In this document: piece by piece, positions 42,527-50,192 of the stretch
How positions within the stretch are numbered: the stretch's first letter is position 1
How the letters are laid out: each line of letters starts with the position of its first letter
From: CAIWHR01 sp963734055
GTDB lineage: Bacteria > Pseudomonadota > Gammaproteobacteria > Burkholderiales > Casimicrobiaceae
Reading direction: 5' to 3'
DNA: 64,000 nt
Assembly: GCA_963734055.1 (NCBI GenBank)
Contig: CAVTFQ010000002.1
Coordinates: forward strand, 919,781 to 983,780
Translations under genes and position numbers: made by a program
Notes under the pieces: generated by a model
Databases searched by the model: none
The model's input: the letters and a program-made list of their open reading frames with translations, nothing else
Told to the model about the DNA's origin: nothing

Positions 42527-43933
42527 TCAGCTGAAACTGGTCGTGCCGCCGGCGCGCGCCGGTGGCACGATGTTCTGGTTCATGCGAAACACATTGTCCG
42601 GGTCGACGCGCGCTTTCAGTGCCACGAGCCGCTCGTATTTCGTGGCGCCATATGCCTGCCGCACGCGCTCCTGTCCTTCGTCCATGAGGAAGTTGACGTA
42701 CACCGCGTGTCGGTGCGGCTTCAGCCGGTCGAACATATCGCGCGCCCACGCCGCCTCGATCTCGCCGAGCGTCTCGTTCGGGAGCCAGACTGCGTTGATG
42801 TTGATGCTGTATCCCGCGGAGCGATGAGAATACGCGGAATCGTTTTCGCCGATGCGCGCGATGGCGCCGCCAAGTTGGAAGATCACCGTAAAAGAACGTG
42901 GCGAGCGCATGACGAGCGAATACTCGGTGAGGACGTCGATCGCCTCGTCTTCGAGTTCCTCCGACTCGGTCGACTTCCAATAGTAGTGCCAGCCGTGGGG
43001 CAATGCTTTATCGTTGGCCGACTGGTGCGCAAGGTAGGGGCGAGGCGAGACGAGATCGAAAAGCGGCTCGCCATACGCGCGCAACGGCCCCAGCGCGCGC
43101 TCGCCATCGGCAATCCGCCCTGCCCATACCGCCGCAATCTGCAACACCTTGCGTCCGTGGAACTGCTGCGGGAAGACGGGGAATGGCGGAAGCGTGCGGT
43201 ACTGCACGATCGTTGTCAGCTCATCGGGCGCCTGGCGCGCAAAATCGCGGTAGAAGCGCATCACTTGCGGCGCATCCTCCATCGCCCACACGATCGGGCC
43301 CGCCAGCAGTGTGGTTCCGATGTCGTGCAGCGCGAGCTCGAAGCAGGTCACGACGCCGAAGTTTCCACCGCCGCCACGCAGCCCAAAAAGGAGCTCCGCG
43401 TCGTCCTGCGCACTCGCGCGCGCTCGCCGGCCATCCGCGGTGACGACGTCGGCCGCAATCAGGTTGTCGGCGGTGGTGCCAAGCTTGCGCATCAGCCAAC
43501 CCAGCCCGCCGCCCAGTGTGAGGCCGGCAACACCCGTATGCGAGACGATGCCGCCGGTCGTCGCCAATCCGAACCGCTGCGTCTCCTCATCAAGCTCGCC
43601 CCACAACACGCCGGGCTCGACCCACGCGAGGCATCGTTGCGGATCGACGCGCACTCGCTTCATCGGGCTGAGATCAATCACTAGGCCACCGTCGTTGACC
43701 GCATGCCCGGCGACACCGTGCCCGCCGCCGCGAATCGAAACGAGAAGATCGCGGTCTCGCGCATGGCGAACGGCGGCGGCGACGTCGGCCGCGTCCGCGC
43801 ACTGTGCGATGACCGCCGGTTTGCGATCGATCGCCCCGTTCCAGACCAGACGCGCTTCATCGTAGTCTCGATCGCCGGGCGCGAGGACGCGTCCGCGAAA
43901 GTCCAGAATGGCTCCGTTCGCTCTGTGTTTCAT
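42527..43933 (-). CDS. FAD-linked oxidase, berberine-bridge/BBE-like family
   Basis: The ~468-residue flavoprotein has a PCMH-type FAD domain with the covalent-FAD His in SIRGGGHGVAGHAVNDGGLV (cited up to 20 residues), GGIVSHTGVAGLTLGGGLGW, and a C-terminal BBE box with YGATKYERLVALKARVDPDN. These enzymes oxidise alcohols, sugars or phenolics using O2. The ATG at 43933 gives the family N-terminus. A copy of the AGTTCA palindrome lies ~88 bp upstream. Confidence 0.82.
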   Translation of the reverse strand: MKHRANGAILDFRGRVLAPGDRDYDEARLVWNGAIDRKPAVIAQCADAADVAAAVRHARDRDLLVSIRGGGHGVAGHAVNDGGLVIDLSPMKRVRVDPQRCLAWVEPGVLWGELDEETQRFGLATTGGIVSHTGVAGLTLGGGLGWLMRKLGTTADNLIAADVVTADGRRARASAQDDAELLFGLRGGGGNFGVVTCFELALHDIGTTLLAGPIVWAMEDAPQVMRFYRDFARQAPDELTTIVQYRTLPPFPVFPQQFHGRKVLQIAAVWAGRIADGERALGPLRAYGEPLFDLVSPRPYLAHQSANDKALPHGWHYYWKSTESEELEDEAIDVLTEYSLVMRSPRSFTVIFQLGGAIARIGENDSAYSHRSAGYSININAVWLPNETLGEIEAAWARDMFDRLKPHRHAVYVNFLMDEGQERVRQAYGATKYERLVALKARVDPDNVFRMNQNIVPPARAGGTTSFS

Positions 43934-44020
43934 TTCCGCAGTTCCGTCGTAGCATCGATGCGCGGCCGCCCCCGGCATGCGAGGGCAATGACACTGTAGG
44001 CGCCGGCTCTAGCGCGGGCA

Positions 44021-44037
44021 AGTTCACTTCTTGAACC
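44021..44037. promoter_or_regulatory. Second copy of the AGTTCA palindrome, upstream of the FAD oxidase
   Basis: AGTTCA-CTTCT-TGAACC, with the GCGCG-N-GCA flank also seen at 41059. One end base departs from the palindrome. It probably belongs to the same regulator as the copy beside the HxlR gene. Confidence 0.5.
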
Positions 44038-44330
44038 GAGGTGGCTCTCGAAGGCGCCGGGACGGCCGAGCCGTCGGCGCCCGCTTCCGATTCAGCAAGG
44101 CGAGGCCTGAACCGATCTGGACCGGCGATGAGAAGAAGTCGGCCTTCCGCAGCCTCGATTATCATCGTCCGGGGGGTCTGCGACAGCCCTGACCTGGCCA
44201 GTTAAGCCGCCCCTTTTTTGCGGCGCGTTCCAGGGTGACAGCCAGAATCAGGTGCGTCATCATGCGGCCATGTTGAAGTCGAAAGCCCCATTGATTGCCC
44301 GGTTGTTCGCAGCGGGAATACAGGCGACTT
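44038..44330. other. 293-bp non-coding stretch with a nested inverted repeat
   Basis: No gene is recognised here. At 44193-44234 an outer CCTGG/CCAGG pair encloses GCCGC/GCGGC around a CCCTTTTTT loop. The base composition around 44200-44330 is less GC-rich than the neighbours, which could mean a remnant of an inserted element, but no transposase similarity is visible. Confidence 0.3.
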
Positions 44331-45155
44331 ATGGAAGTCCCCACATTTTCTCCGAAGTGGCTCGCCGACGCGTGGGAGCGCGGCAATCCCTACGAGCGCT
44401 ACGTCGGGCGCTGGAGCCGCCGCGTCGCGCCCGCGTTCCTGGCGTGGCTCGAACTCCCCGCCGGCAAGCGCTGGCTCGACGTCGGATGCGGAACGGGGGC
44501 GCTGTGCGGGACGATTCTCGAGCTGTGCGCCCCCCGCACGGTCACGGGCGTCGAGCCCTCGGCCGGCTTTCTGGAAACGGCGAAGGCCGCCTTCGGGGAA
44601 CGCGTGCTGTTCCTGCAGGGCGATGCCACCGCGCTGCCGCTGCCGGCGTCGTCGGTCGACGTCGTTGTCTCGGGGCTCGTCGTCAATTTCATTCCCGATC
44701 CCCGCGCGGCGATCGCCGAGATGACGCGCGTGACGGCGGACGGCGGCACGATCGCCGCGTACGTGTGGGATTACGCCGGAAAGATGGAGCTGATCCGCTA
44801 TTTCTGGGACGCCGCCGCCGAGCTCGATCCCGATGCGCGGAGCCTCGACGAGGGAGCGCGCTTTCCGCTTTGCCGGCCGGACGCGCTGCGCGCGCTTCTC
44901 GCCGACGCGGGCCTCGCCAACATCGCCGTCACGGCCGTCGACATCGATACGCCGTTCGCCGACTTCGACGATTACTGGCAACCGTTCCTCGGCGGCCAGG
45001 GCCCGGCGCCGGCGTACGCGATGTCGCTCGACGAGTCGTCGCGGGCGCGCCTTCGCGAGCGGCTGCGGGAGCGCCTGCCGATCGGCGCCGACGGCGCGAT
45101 CGCGCTGACCGCACGCGCCTGGGCCGTGCGCGGAACGAAGGTGGCCGGACGGTAG
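44331..45155 (+). CDS. Class I SAM-dependent methyltransferase
   Basis: The 274-residue product has motif I WLDVGCGTGALCGTI, acidic post-I GVEPSAGF, and the motif IV region SSVDVVVSGLVVNFIPDPR. It begins MEVPTFSPKWLADAWERGNP with NPYERYVGRWSR as in a group of uncharacterised methyltransferases. The substrate is unknown. Confidence 0.8.
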   Translation: MEVPTFSPKWLADAWERGNPYERYVGRWSRRVAPAFLAWLELPAGKRWLDVGCGTGALCGTILELCAPRTVTGVEPSAGFLETAKAAFGERVLFLQGDATALPLPASSVDVVVSGLVVNFIPDPRAAIAEMTRVTADGGTIAAYVWDYAGKMELIRYFWDAAAELDPDARSLDEGARFPLCRPDALRALLADAGLANIAVTAVDIDTPFADFDDYWQPFLGGQGPAPAYAMSLDESSRARLRERLRERLPIGADGAIALTARAWAVRGTKVAGR

Positions 45156-45190
45156 AATCGCGACATCGCCCGACCGATCCATTCAACGCC

Positions 45191-45345
45191 ATGATCGATA
45201 CGCCGCAGGTCATCCAGTCCCCGCCCAGGAACACTCGCCGGCTCCCCATCTCTGGGAGGTCTATACCTCGGGGCCGGAGACGGGGGCTGACGCGTCGCGG
45301 TATCGGACGGAGCTCAACCGGCCGCTCGTGGCCGTGAAGAAGTAG
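45191..45345 (+). pseudogene. Internally deleted GyrI-like effector-binding protein
   Basis: The first codons read MIDTPQVIQSPPR, a typical start of GyrI/Bac_rhamnosid-type small-molecule-binding proteins. From 45241, in a different frame, come HLWEVYTSGPETGADAS and RYRTELNRPLVAVKK followed by TAG, the typical end of the same family. The middle ~100 residues are missing, so a deletion fused the two ends. The gene sits between the methyltransferase and the GFA gene. Confidence 0.6.
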
Positions 45346-45357
45346 GAGGCCCCGGCA

Positions 45358-46185
45358 ATGACGCGCGATCCCGGACCTTTCGACGGCGGCTGCGACTGCC
45401 GGCATGTGCGCTACCGGATGAAGACGGCGCCGCTGTTCGTCCACTGCTGCCACTGCCGCTGGTGCCAGCGCGAGACCGGCGCGTCGTTCGCGCTCAACGC
45501 GATGATCGAGAGCGACCGTCTCCTGCTCCTGCACGGCGACGTCGAGCTCGTGCTCACGCCGTCGGAGAGCGGCAAGGGCCAGAAGATCGCGCGCTGCCCG
45601 AAGTGCCGGATCGCGCTGTGGAGCCACTACGCGGGTGCCGGCGACGCGGTGAGCTTCGTGCGCGTCGGCACGCTCGACGAGCCCGACCGCCTGCCGCCCG
45701 ACATCCACATCTTCACGGCGTCGAAGCAGCCCTGGGTCGTGCTGCCCGCGGGAACGCCGGCGGTGCCCGAGTATTACAAGGCCGCCGAGCGGTGGCCGCA
45801 GGAGAGCCTCGACCGCCGCGCCGCGCTGCTCGCCAGCGCGGAACTCGGCCAGGTCATGAGCGAGCCTTGCACGCACGCGAGCGGGATCCGCAAGGTCGCG
45901 CCGAGCGCCCCCGGCTGCGAGGACTGCCTCGCGATCGGCGCAAAGTGGACCGAGCTCCGGATCTGCCTCGCCTGCGGTCACGTCGGCTGTTGCGAGGATT
46001 CGCCGCACGCGCACGCGCTCGCGCACTTCAACGCGACGGGCCACCCGCTGATTGCGTCGTGGGAGCGCGGACAGCGCTGGATCTGGTGCTACGTCGACCG
46101 GCTCTATTTCGATCGCAGGTTCGGGCAGGTGCCGAGACGACGGTCTCCGCTCGCGATGAAGCTCTGGCGCTTGATCCGCCGCTGA
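45358..46185 (+). CDS. GFA-domain protein fused to a UBP-type zinc finger
   Basis: Residues ~1-135 are a GFA/CENP-V zinc domain (GGCDCRHVRYRM; CCHCRWCQRETGASFALN; CPKCRIALWSHY). Residues ~165-250 form a ZnF-UBP domain: CTHASGIRKVAPSAPGCEDC, LRICLACGHVGCCEDSPHAH, HPLIASWERGQRWIWCYVDR. Both are usually separate small proteins, so this is an unusual fusion. GFA proteins are linked to formaldehyde/glutathione adducts, ZnF-UBP to small-peptide binding. GAGGCC precedes the ATG. Confidence 0.8.
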   Translation: MTRDPGPFDGGCDCRHVRYRMKTAPLFVHCCHCRWCQRETGASFALNAMIESDRLLLLHGDVELVLTPSESGKGQKIARCPKCRIALWSHYAGAGDAVSFVRVGTLDEPDRLPPDIHIFTASKQPWVVLPAGTPAVPEYYKAAERWPQESLDRRAALLASAELGQVMSEPCTHASGIRKVAPSAPGCEDCLAIGAKWTELRICLACGHVGCCEDSPHAHALAHFNATGHPLIASWERGQRWIWCYVDRLYFDRRFGQVPRRRSPLAMKLWRLIRR

Positions 46186-46275
46186 CGATCCGCAACATCG
46201 TTCGAATCCTCTCGGCTTCGGTCGGACGGGTCCGCGCGTACAATCCGCGGCGACCCGCCACCACCCCTCGCCACG

Positions 46276-47058
46276 ATGACCGCGATCTCGGAGCTCCAGA
46301 ACCGCCACCGCTCGATCCGCCGCTACAAGCCCGATCCGATCGATCCGGGGCTCGTCGAGCAGGTGCTGGGCGACGCGTTCGCGGGGAGCTCCTCGTCCGG
46401 CAATCTCAACAGCGTATCGGTTGTCCTTACGCGCGATCCCGAGCGCAAGCGACGGCTCTACGAGCTCCATTTCGAGCAGCCGATGGTGCTCGAGGCGCCG
46501 CTCGTGGCCACGTTCTGCGCCGACTGGTTCCGCACGCGCGAATGGCTGCGCCGCCGCGGCGCGCGCGACAACTTCAACAATCTCATCGGCTACCACGTCG
46601 CCGCGTTCGACGCGATGATCGTCGCGCAGAACGCGTGCCTGGGCTTCCAGGCGTGCGGCCTCGGCATCTGCTACATGGGCACGACGCTGCACTCGATGAC
46701 CGAGATCGCCGCGTTCCTCGAGCTGCCGGACACCTGCGTGCCGGTCACGACGATCGTCGTCGGCTGGCCCGACGAGGATCCCGCCAAGCGCGACCGGCTG
46801 CCGTTGTCGGCGATGGTGCACGAGGAACGCTATCGCCGCCCTGCGGACGACGAGCTCGAGGCGACTTACGCCGAGCGCGAGCTGCGCGGCTGGCAGCGCT
46901 ACATGTCGGTTCCCGAGATCAAGACGCGCATCGAGGCGATGGGAATCACCTCGCTCGCGCAGTTCTACACGAGCAAGGCCAAGTACGATCCGGACGTGTT
47001 CCGGCAGGACTCGGCGCGGCTCGCGGCGCTGCTCGAGGCGAAGCATTTCCTGCCCTAG
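46276..47058 (+). CDS. Nitroreductase family protein (NfsA/FRP-like)
   Basis: The 260-residue FMN flavoprotein begins ELQNRHRSIRRYKPDPIDPG with the FMN-phosphate-binding RHRSIRRY. It has SSSSGNLNSVSVV, a central FQACGLGICYMGTTLHS, and VVGWPDEDP as in NfsA-type oxygen-insensitive nitroreductases. The reaction is NAD(P)H reduction of nitroaromatics or quinones. Confidence 0.85.
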   Translation: MTAISELQNRHRSIRRYKPDPIDPGLVEQVLGDAFAGSSSSGNLNSVSVVLTRDPERKRRLYELHFEQPMVLEAPLVATFCADWFRTREWLRRRGARDNFNNLIGYHVAAFDAMIVAQNACLGFQACGLGICYMGTTLHSMTEIAAFLELPDTCVPVTTIVVGWPDEDPAKRDRLPLSAMVHEERYRRPADDELEATYAERELRGWQRYMSVPEIKTRIEAMGITSLAQFYTSKAKYDPDVFRQDSARLAALLEAKHFLP

Positions 47059-47059
47059 A

Positions 47060-47128
47060 AAAGTAGGGTCAGACCCTACTTTCGATCGCGAGGACGCCGG
47101 CGCGAAAAGTCGGCTCTGACCCTACTTT
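47060..47128. repeat. Two inverted AAAGTAGGGTC palindromes in a convergent gap
   Basis: 47060-47082 is a perfect palindrome (arms AAAGTAGGGTC and GACCCTACTTT). 47106-47128 is an imperfect copy overlapping the end of the NnrS-like gene. They sit between two convergent genes, where they could act as a bidirectional terminator; they also have the form of dispersed palindromic repeats. Confidence 0.6.
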
Positions 47129-48210
47129 CTTCTTCCGCGGAGCACGGCCGCGATCGTGCCGACGATGAACGCGGCGAGCGCGAGCGCGTTCAGCAGGCCT
47201 CCGGCGCGCGTCCAGTCGAAGCGGTCCGCGGCGTCGCCCGCGAGCCTCACCACGACCGAGCCGTGCAGGAGCGCGAGCGGGATGTAGAACGCCGGGTGGT
47301 ACGGCACCGGCATCCGCAGCACCGCCGGGAAGATGATCGGCGCGTGGCCGAACACCATCGAGAAGACGAAGCCGAGCGCGAACGCGTGCACGGCGGCGTC
47401 GTAGGAGGGCGCGCCGGGCGCGAGGCCGCCCGTGGCGAGCACGATGCCGGCGCCGATCGCAAGCCACGCGTAGCCCGAGAGCAGGCACACGGCGATGAAG
47501 CGCGTGAGGCCCCGGCCGCGCACGGTGCGCCGCGCGAGGTCCTGCGTGCCGAGCCACAGCGCGAGCGCGAGCAGTCCCGCCGCGAGCACGGGCGAGCCCC
47601 AGTCGTGCTCGCCACCTGCGAGGCCGATGCCGACGACAAGGAGGATCGCTGCGAACACGCGCTGCGCAGCGGGCGAAGGGTTGAGGAAGCGCGAGAGCTC
47701 GAGCCGCTCGCCGGCGATCGTCAGGATCAGGAACGCGAGCCACCACGGGACGACCGCATGCGGCGGCGTGCCCGTCGCCCACCGCGCGCAGCCGACGGTC
47801 CACGCGAAGGCGCCGGCGACCAGCGTGAACGTGAAGAGCGCTCTCTGCCGCCGGAAGATGTCGAGGGTCGCGGCGAGGAGCACGACGCTACCGGCGACGA
47901 AGAGCCACGGCGCGCTCGCAGTCGCGCTCGTCAGCGCTGCGATGCCGCCTGCGCCGGCGAGGAAGGGGCCGAGATAAGCCCACGGGTAGCCGACGGCCAC
48001 CGCGCGCTCGAGCGTGATCACCGTGCCGAAGAATCCGCAGATCATGAGTGGCCCGTGCAGCGCAGCTGCGCGTGCGGCGACCTCCGGAACCGGCCACCCG
48101 AGGCGCGCGAGTCCGGCGCCGGCGCCGGCGAAGAGCGCGAGGAAGCCGAGGATCAGGAGCGGCACCCGCGGCCAGGCGACACCGGCGCGTGCCCGCGCTT
48201 CACTCGACAT
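47122..48210 (-). CDS. NnrS-like haem membrane protein
   Basis: This is a 362-residue protein with about ten to twelve hydrophobic segments. The VHAFALGFVFSMVFGHAPII region is the conserved His-containing signature of NnrS-type proteins, and LHGPLMICGFFGTVITLERA near the N-terminus carries another conserved His. NnrS proteins protect against nitrosative stress and are commonly under FNR/NNR/NsrR control. It is the last gene of the hemerythrin operon, 15 bp after the DUF59 gene. Confidence 0.75.
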   Translation of the reverse strand: MSSEARARAGVAWPRVPLLILGFLALFAGAGAGLARLGWPVPEVAARAAALHGPLMICGFFGTVITLERAVAVGYPWAYLGPFLAGAGGIAALTSATASAPWLFVAGSVVLLAATLDIFRRQRALFTFTLVAGAFAWTVGCARWATGTPPHAVVPWWLAFLILTIAGERLELSRFLNPSPAAQRVFAAILLVVGIGLAGGEHDWGSPVLAAGLLALALWLGTQDLARRTVRGRGLTRFIAVCLLSGYAWLAIGAGIVLATGGLAPGAPSYDAAVHAFALGFVFSMVFGHAPIIFPAVLRMPVPYHPAFYIPLALLHGSVVVRLAGDAADRFDWTRAGGLLNALALAAFIVGTIAAVLRGRRK

Positions 48211-48225
48211 GAAGCTGGCTTCGCG

Positions 48226-48534
48226 CTACCAGCCGAAGTGCTGGCGCGCGACACCCGTCATCTTGTCGGGCGTCCACGGCGGATCCCAGACGAGCCGCAC
48301 GTCGACCGCCGTCCCCTCGGGCACCAGCGCTGCGACCGCGCTGTGGGCCTGCTCGACGATCATGTCGGTCATCGGGCACGCAGCGGTGGTCATCGTCATG
48401 TCGACGCGCACCGCGTTCGGCACCACGTCGATCAGGTAGACGAGGCCCAGGTCGACAATATTCATCCCGGCTTCCGGATCCTCGACCTGCCGCAGCGCCT
48501 CGCGCACGGCGTCGTCGTCGGGCATCCGGGTCAT
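48226..48534 (-). CDS. DUF59/MIP18 metal-sulfur cluster assembly factor
   Basis: The 102-residue product has the DUF59 core QVEDPEAGMNIVDLGLVYLI, DMTMTTAACPMTDMIVEQA with the reactive Cys, and DVRLVWDPPWTPDKMT. SufT/PaaD-like factors assist Fe-S cluster maturation. Linked with hemerythrin and NnrS, it may repair clusters damaged by NO or oxygen, which is inference. Spacing to both neighbours is 11-15 bp. Confidence 0.82.
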   Translation of the reverse strand: MTRMPDDDAVREALRQVEDPEAGMNIVDLGLVYLIDVVPNAVRVDMTMTTAACPMTDMIVEQAHSAVAALVPEGTAVDVRLVWDPPWTPDKMTGVARQHFGW

Positions 48535-48545
48535 CGGTCGCGACG

Positions 48546-49550
48546 CTACAACGGGCGGACGAAAGCGATCCGCTGCGACGGCGCGAACCCGACGTCGTAG
48601 AGGAAGCCCGAGAGCGCGTGGTCGCGCGGGGCGACGATCGTCTCGACGCGCTCGACCTGCAGGGCGCCGAGGTTCGCGAAGAGTTGGGAGACGAGCGCGT
48701 GGCCGATGCCGCGATGCGCCCAGGCGGGATCGACGCCGATCGTGTCGATGACCGCGGTTGGCTCGGTGCGGCCGAAATCGCCCAGATCGACGCGCGCCAT
48801 CAGGTAGCCGACGACCGCGTCGTCCTGCCGCGCCGTCAGCGACACCCGGATCGCGGAGTCGGCCAGCGTTTCCGCGAGCTTGCGCCGCACGTACTCGCCG
48901 CGATCGCGCCCGGTGATGTGGCGGTCGATGCGGACGATGTCGGGGACGTCCTCGGGCCGCATGCCGCGCACGTCGCAGAGGTCGCGCGCGAGGCGCTCGT
49001 AGTCGTTGTCGGGGCGCCCGTCGTACGCGATCTCCTGCGACGGAGTGCCGGCCTCGACCGGGACCGGATCGTCGCGCGCCGGCAGATACTCGCCGCCGTG
49101 CACGGCGCAGTCGAGGACGTAATTCGGCGCAGCTTGGAAGCGAATCGCGTCGAGCCAGCGGAGCATCGCGTGGTCCTTCCACGACGCCTGCGTACGGACT
49201 TCGTAGATCCCGTGGCGGCGTGCCCACTCCGTAAGGGCGCCGAACAGGCGCTCGCCGATGCCCGTCCCTTGCGCGTCGGCGCGCACGCCCACCCCTTCGA
49301 GGCGCAGCACCGGCTCGCTCTGGCCGAACTCGCCTTCGAGCACGCGCGCGAGGAGGAAGCCCGCGAGCCCGCGCTCGTCGGTCGCGGCGAACTGGGCGTG
49401 GAGCTTCGGCTCCTGCAGCGCGGCCTGCAATCGCCGCTCGAAGTAGTGACGGCGGGAGCGGCCCTCGATGGCGCTGTCGATCGCGACGACGGCACCAAGG
49501 TCATCGCGGGCGAGCGGGCGGAGCGTGACGTTCGCGGTAGCGGTGTCCAT
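48546..49550 (-). CDS. Tandem double GNAT acetyltransferase
   Basis: The 334-residue product has two GNAT domains. The first is residues ~8-160 (DLGAVVAIDSAIEGRSRRHY; GVGVRADAQGTGIGERLF). The second is ~190-334 (DVPDIVRIDRHITGRDRGEY; IGVDPAWAHRGIGHALVSQL). Both open with the same D-x-x-x-IV-x-ID-x-x-I-x-GR motif, as does the single GNAT at 60401. It sits 15 bp behind hemerythrin. The substrate is unknown; the recurrence in two FNR-box loci is notable. Confidence 0.8.
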   Translation of the reverse strand: MDTATANVTLRPLARDDLGAVVAIDSAIEGRSRRHYFERRLQAALQEPKLHAQFAATDERGLAGFLLARVLEGEFGQSEPVLRLEGVGVRADAQGTGIGERLFGALTEWARRHGIYEVRTQASWKDHAMLRWLDAIRFQAAPNYVLDCAVHGGEYLPARDDPVPVEAGTPSQEIAYDGRPDNDYERLARDLCDVRGMRPEDVPDIVRIDRHITGRDRGEYVRRKLAETLADSAIRVSLTARQDDAVVGYLMARVDLGDFGRTEPTAVIDTIGVDPAWAHRGIGHALVSQLFANLGALQVERVETIVAPRDHALSGFLYDVGFAPSQRIAFVRPL

Positions 49551-49565
49551 CAGAGGTCCCTGCCT

Positions 49566-50042
49566 TCACGCCGTCGCGTACGCGAAGGCGAGCGTGCGGT
49601 CCGTTTCGTCGTCGAGCAGGTCGTCCAGCATCGGCTGGAGCGCCATCGTCTCCTTCTGGATGTGCGCCGTCAACCGCTCGCAGAGCTCCACCGCGCTGCG
49701 GCGGAACGTCTCGAGCGCGGGCGCATCGATCGCGCTTGCCGCCGCGGCGCGCGCGAGCGGCAGGAGCTCGGACGCCACCGCGCGGATGGCCACATGCTCC
49801 TCGGTGAGAAGAGCGGCCATGTCGCCCTCGCCCGCGTCGGCGAGCCGCGGGAAGAGATCGCGCTCCTCGAAACCGAAATGGCGGTCCACCTCGTCCGCAA
49901 GGAACCGCACGAGCGCGGCGGCGACCCGCGCACGCTCGTCCTCGTCCGCGCGGCCGGCGCGGACGAACGCTCCCTCCACCTGGCCGAGGAGGCCGAGCGT
50001 GGCTTGGTGCTCGGTGTCGAGCGCGTGACTGACCTGGCCCAT
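49566..50042 (-). CDS. Hemerythrin-like di-iron protein
   Basis: The 158-residue protein has the HHE-type ligand pattern: HALDTEHQATLGLLGQVEGA, FLADEVDRHFGFEERDLFPR, LTEEHVAIRAVASELLPLAR and LTAHIQKETMALQPMLDDLL. Such proteins bind O2 or NO, or repair Fe-S centres. The ATG at 50042 has GGAG 6 nt upstream; an in-frame TTG at 50054 overlaps that ribosome site and is unlikely. It is the first gene of a four-gene operon with a class II FNR promoter. Confidence 0.85.
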   Translation of the reverse strand: MGQVSHALDTEHQATLGLLGQVEGAFVRAGRADEDERARVAAALVRFLADEVDRHFGFEERDLFPRLADAGEGDMAALLTEEHVAIRAVASELLPLARAAAASAIDAPALETFRRSAVELCERLTAHIQKETMALQPMLDDLLDDETDRTLAFAYATA

Positions 50043-50058
50043 GACGTTCTCCAATTAT

Positions 50059-50072
50059 GGTATCGCAATACC
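50059..50072 (-). promoter_or_regulatory. GGTAT-N4-ATACC operator at the hemerythrin start site
   Basis: GGTAT-CGCA-ATACC is a perfect palindrome embedded in ATTATGGTA...AATACC, the same core as at 8004-8022. Its centre coincides within 2 bp with the transcription start predicted from the FNR box at 50102. A bound protein would block initiation. Confidence 0.6.
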
Positions 50073-50101
50073 GAAATTACGCCCGCCGGCCGCGCCCGTA
50101 T

Positions 50102-50115
50102 TTGACGCGCATCAA
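50102..50115 (-). promoter_or_regulatory. FNR-type box of the hemerythrin operon
   Basis: The plus strand reads TTGACGCGCATCAA, matching the FNR consensus at 9 of 10 positions. Centred at -41.5 towards hemerythrin, it places TAATTT exactly at -12 to -7 (after a 22-bp spacer), textbook class II geometry. The box lies just downstream of the hcrB stop, so it starts a separate transcript. Confidence 0.7.
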
Positions 50116-50192
50116 CTCCTGGGGCCCTCGCCTCATGCCCGGCCGGCCGCGCGCGGCCGGAGGGGCGACGTCGCTGCGGGTGCGTTTGCCGT

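Noticed and set aside
44162..44386. Short minus-strand frame in the non-coding stretch as a transposase remnant
   Set aside because: No recognisable transposase motif and no terminal repeats could be paired; left as unexplained sequence.
50042..50054. TTG 50054 as the hemerythrin start
   Set aside because: It overlaps the GGAG ribosome site of the ATG at 50042, which gives the family-typical N-terminus.
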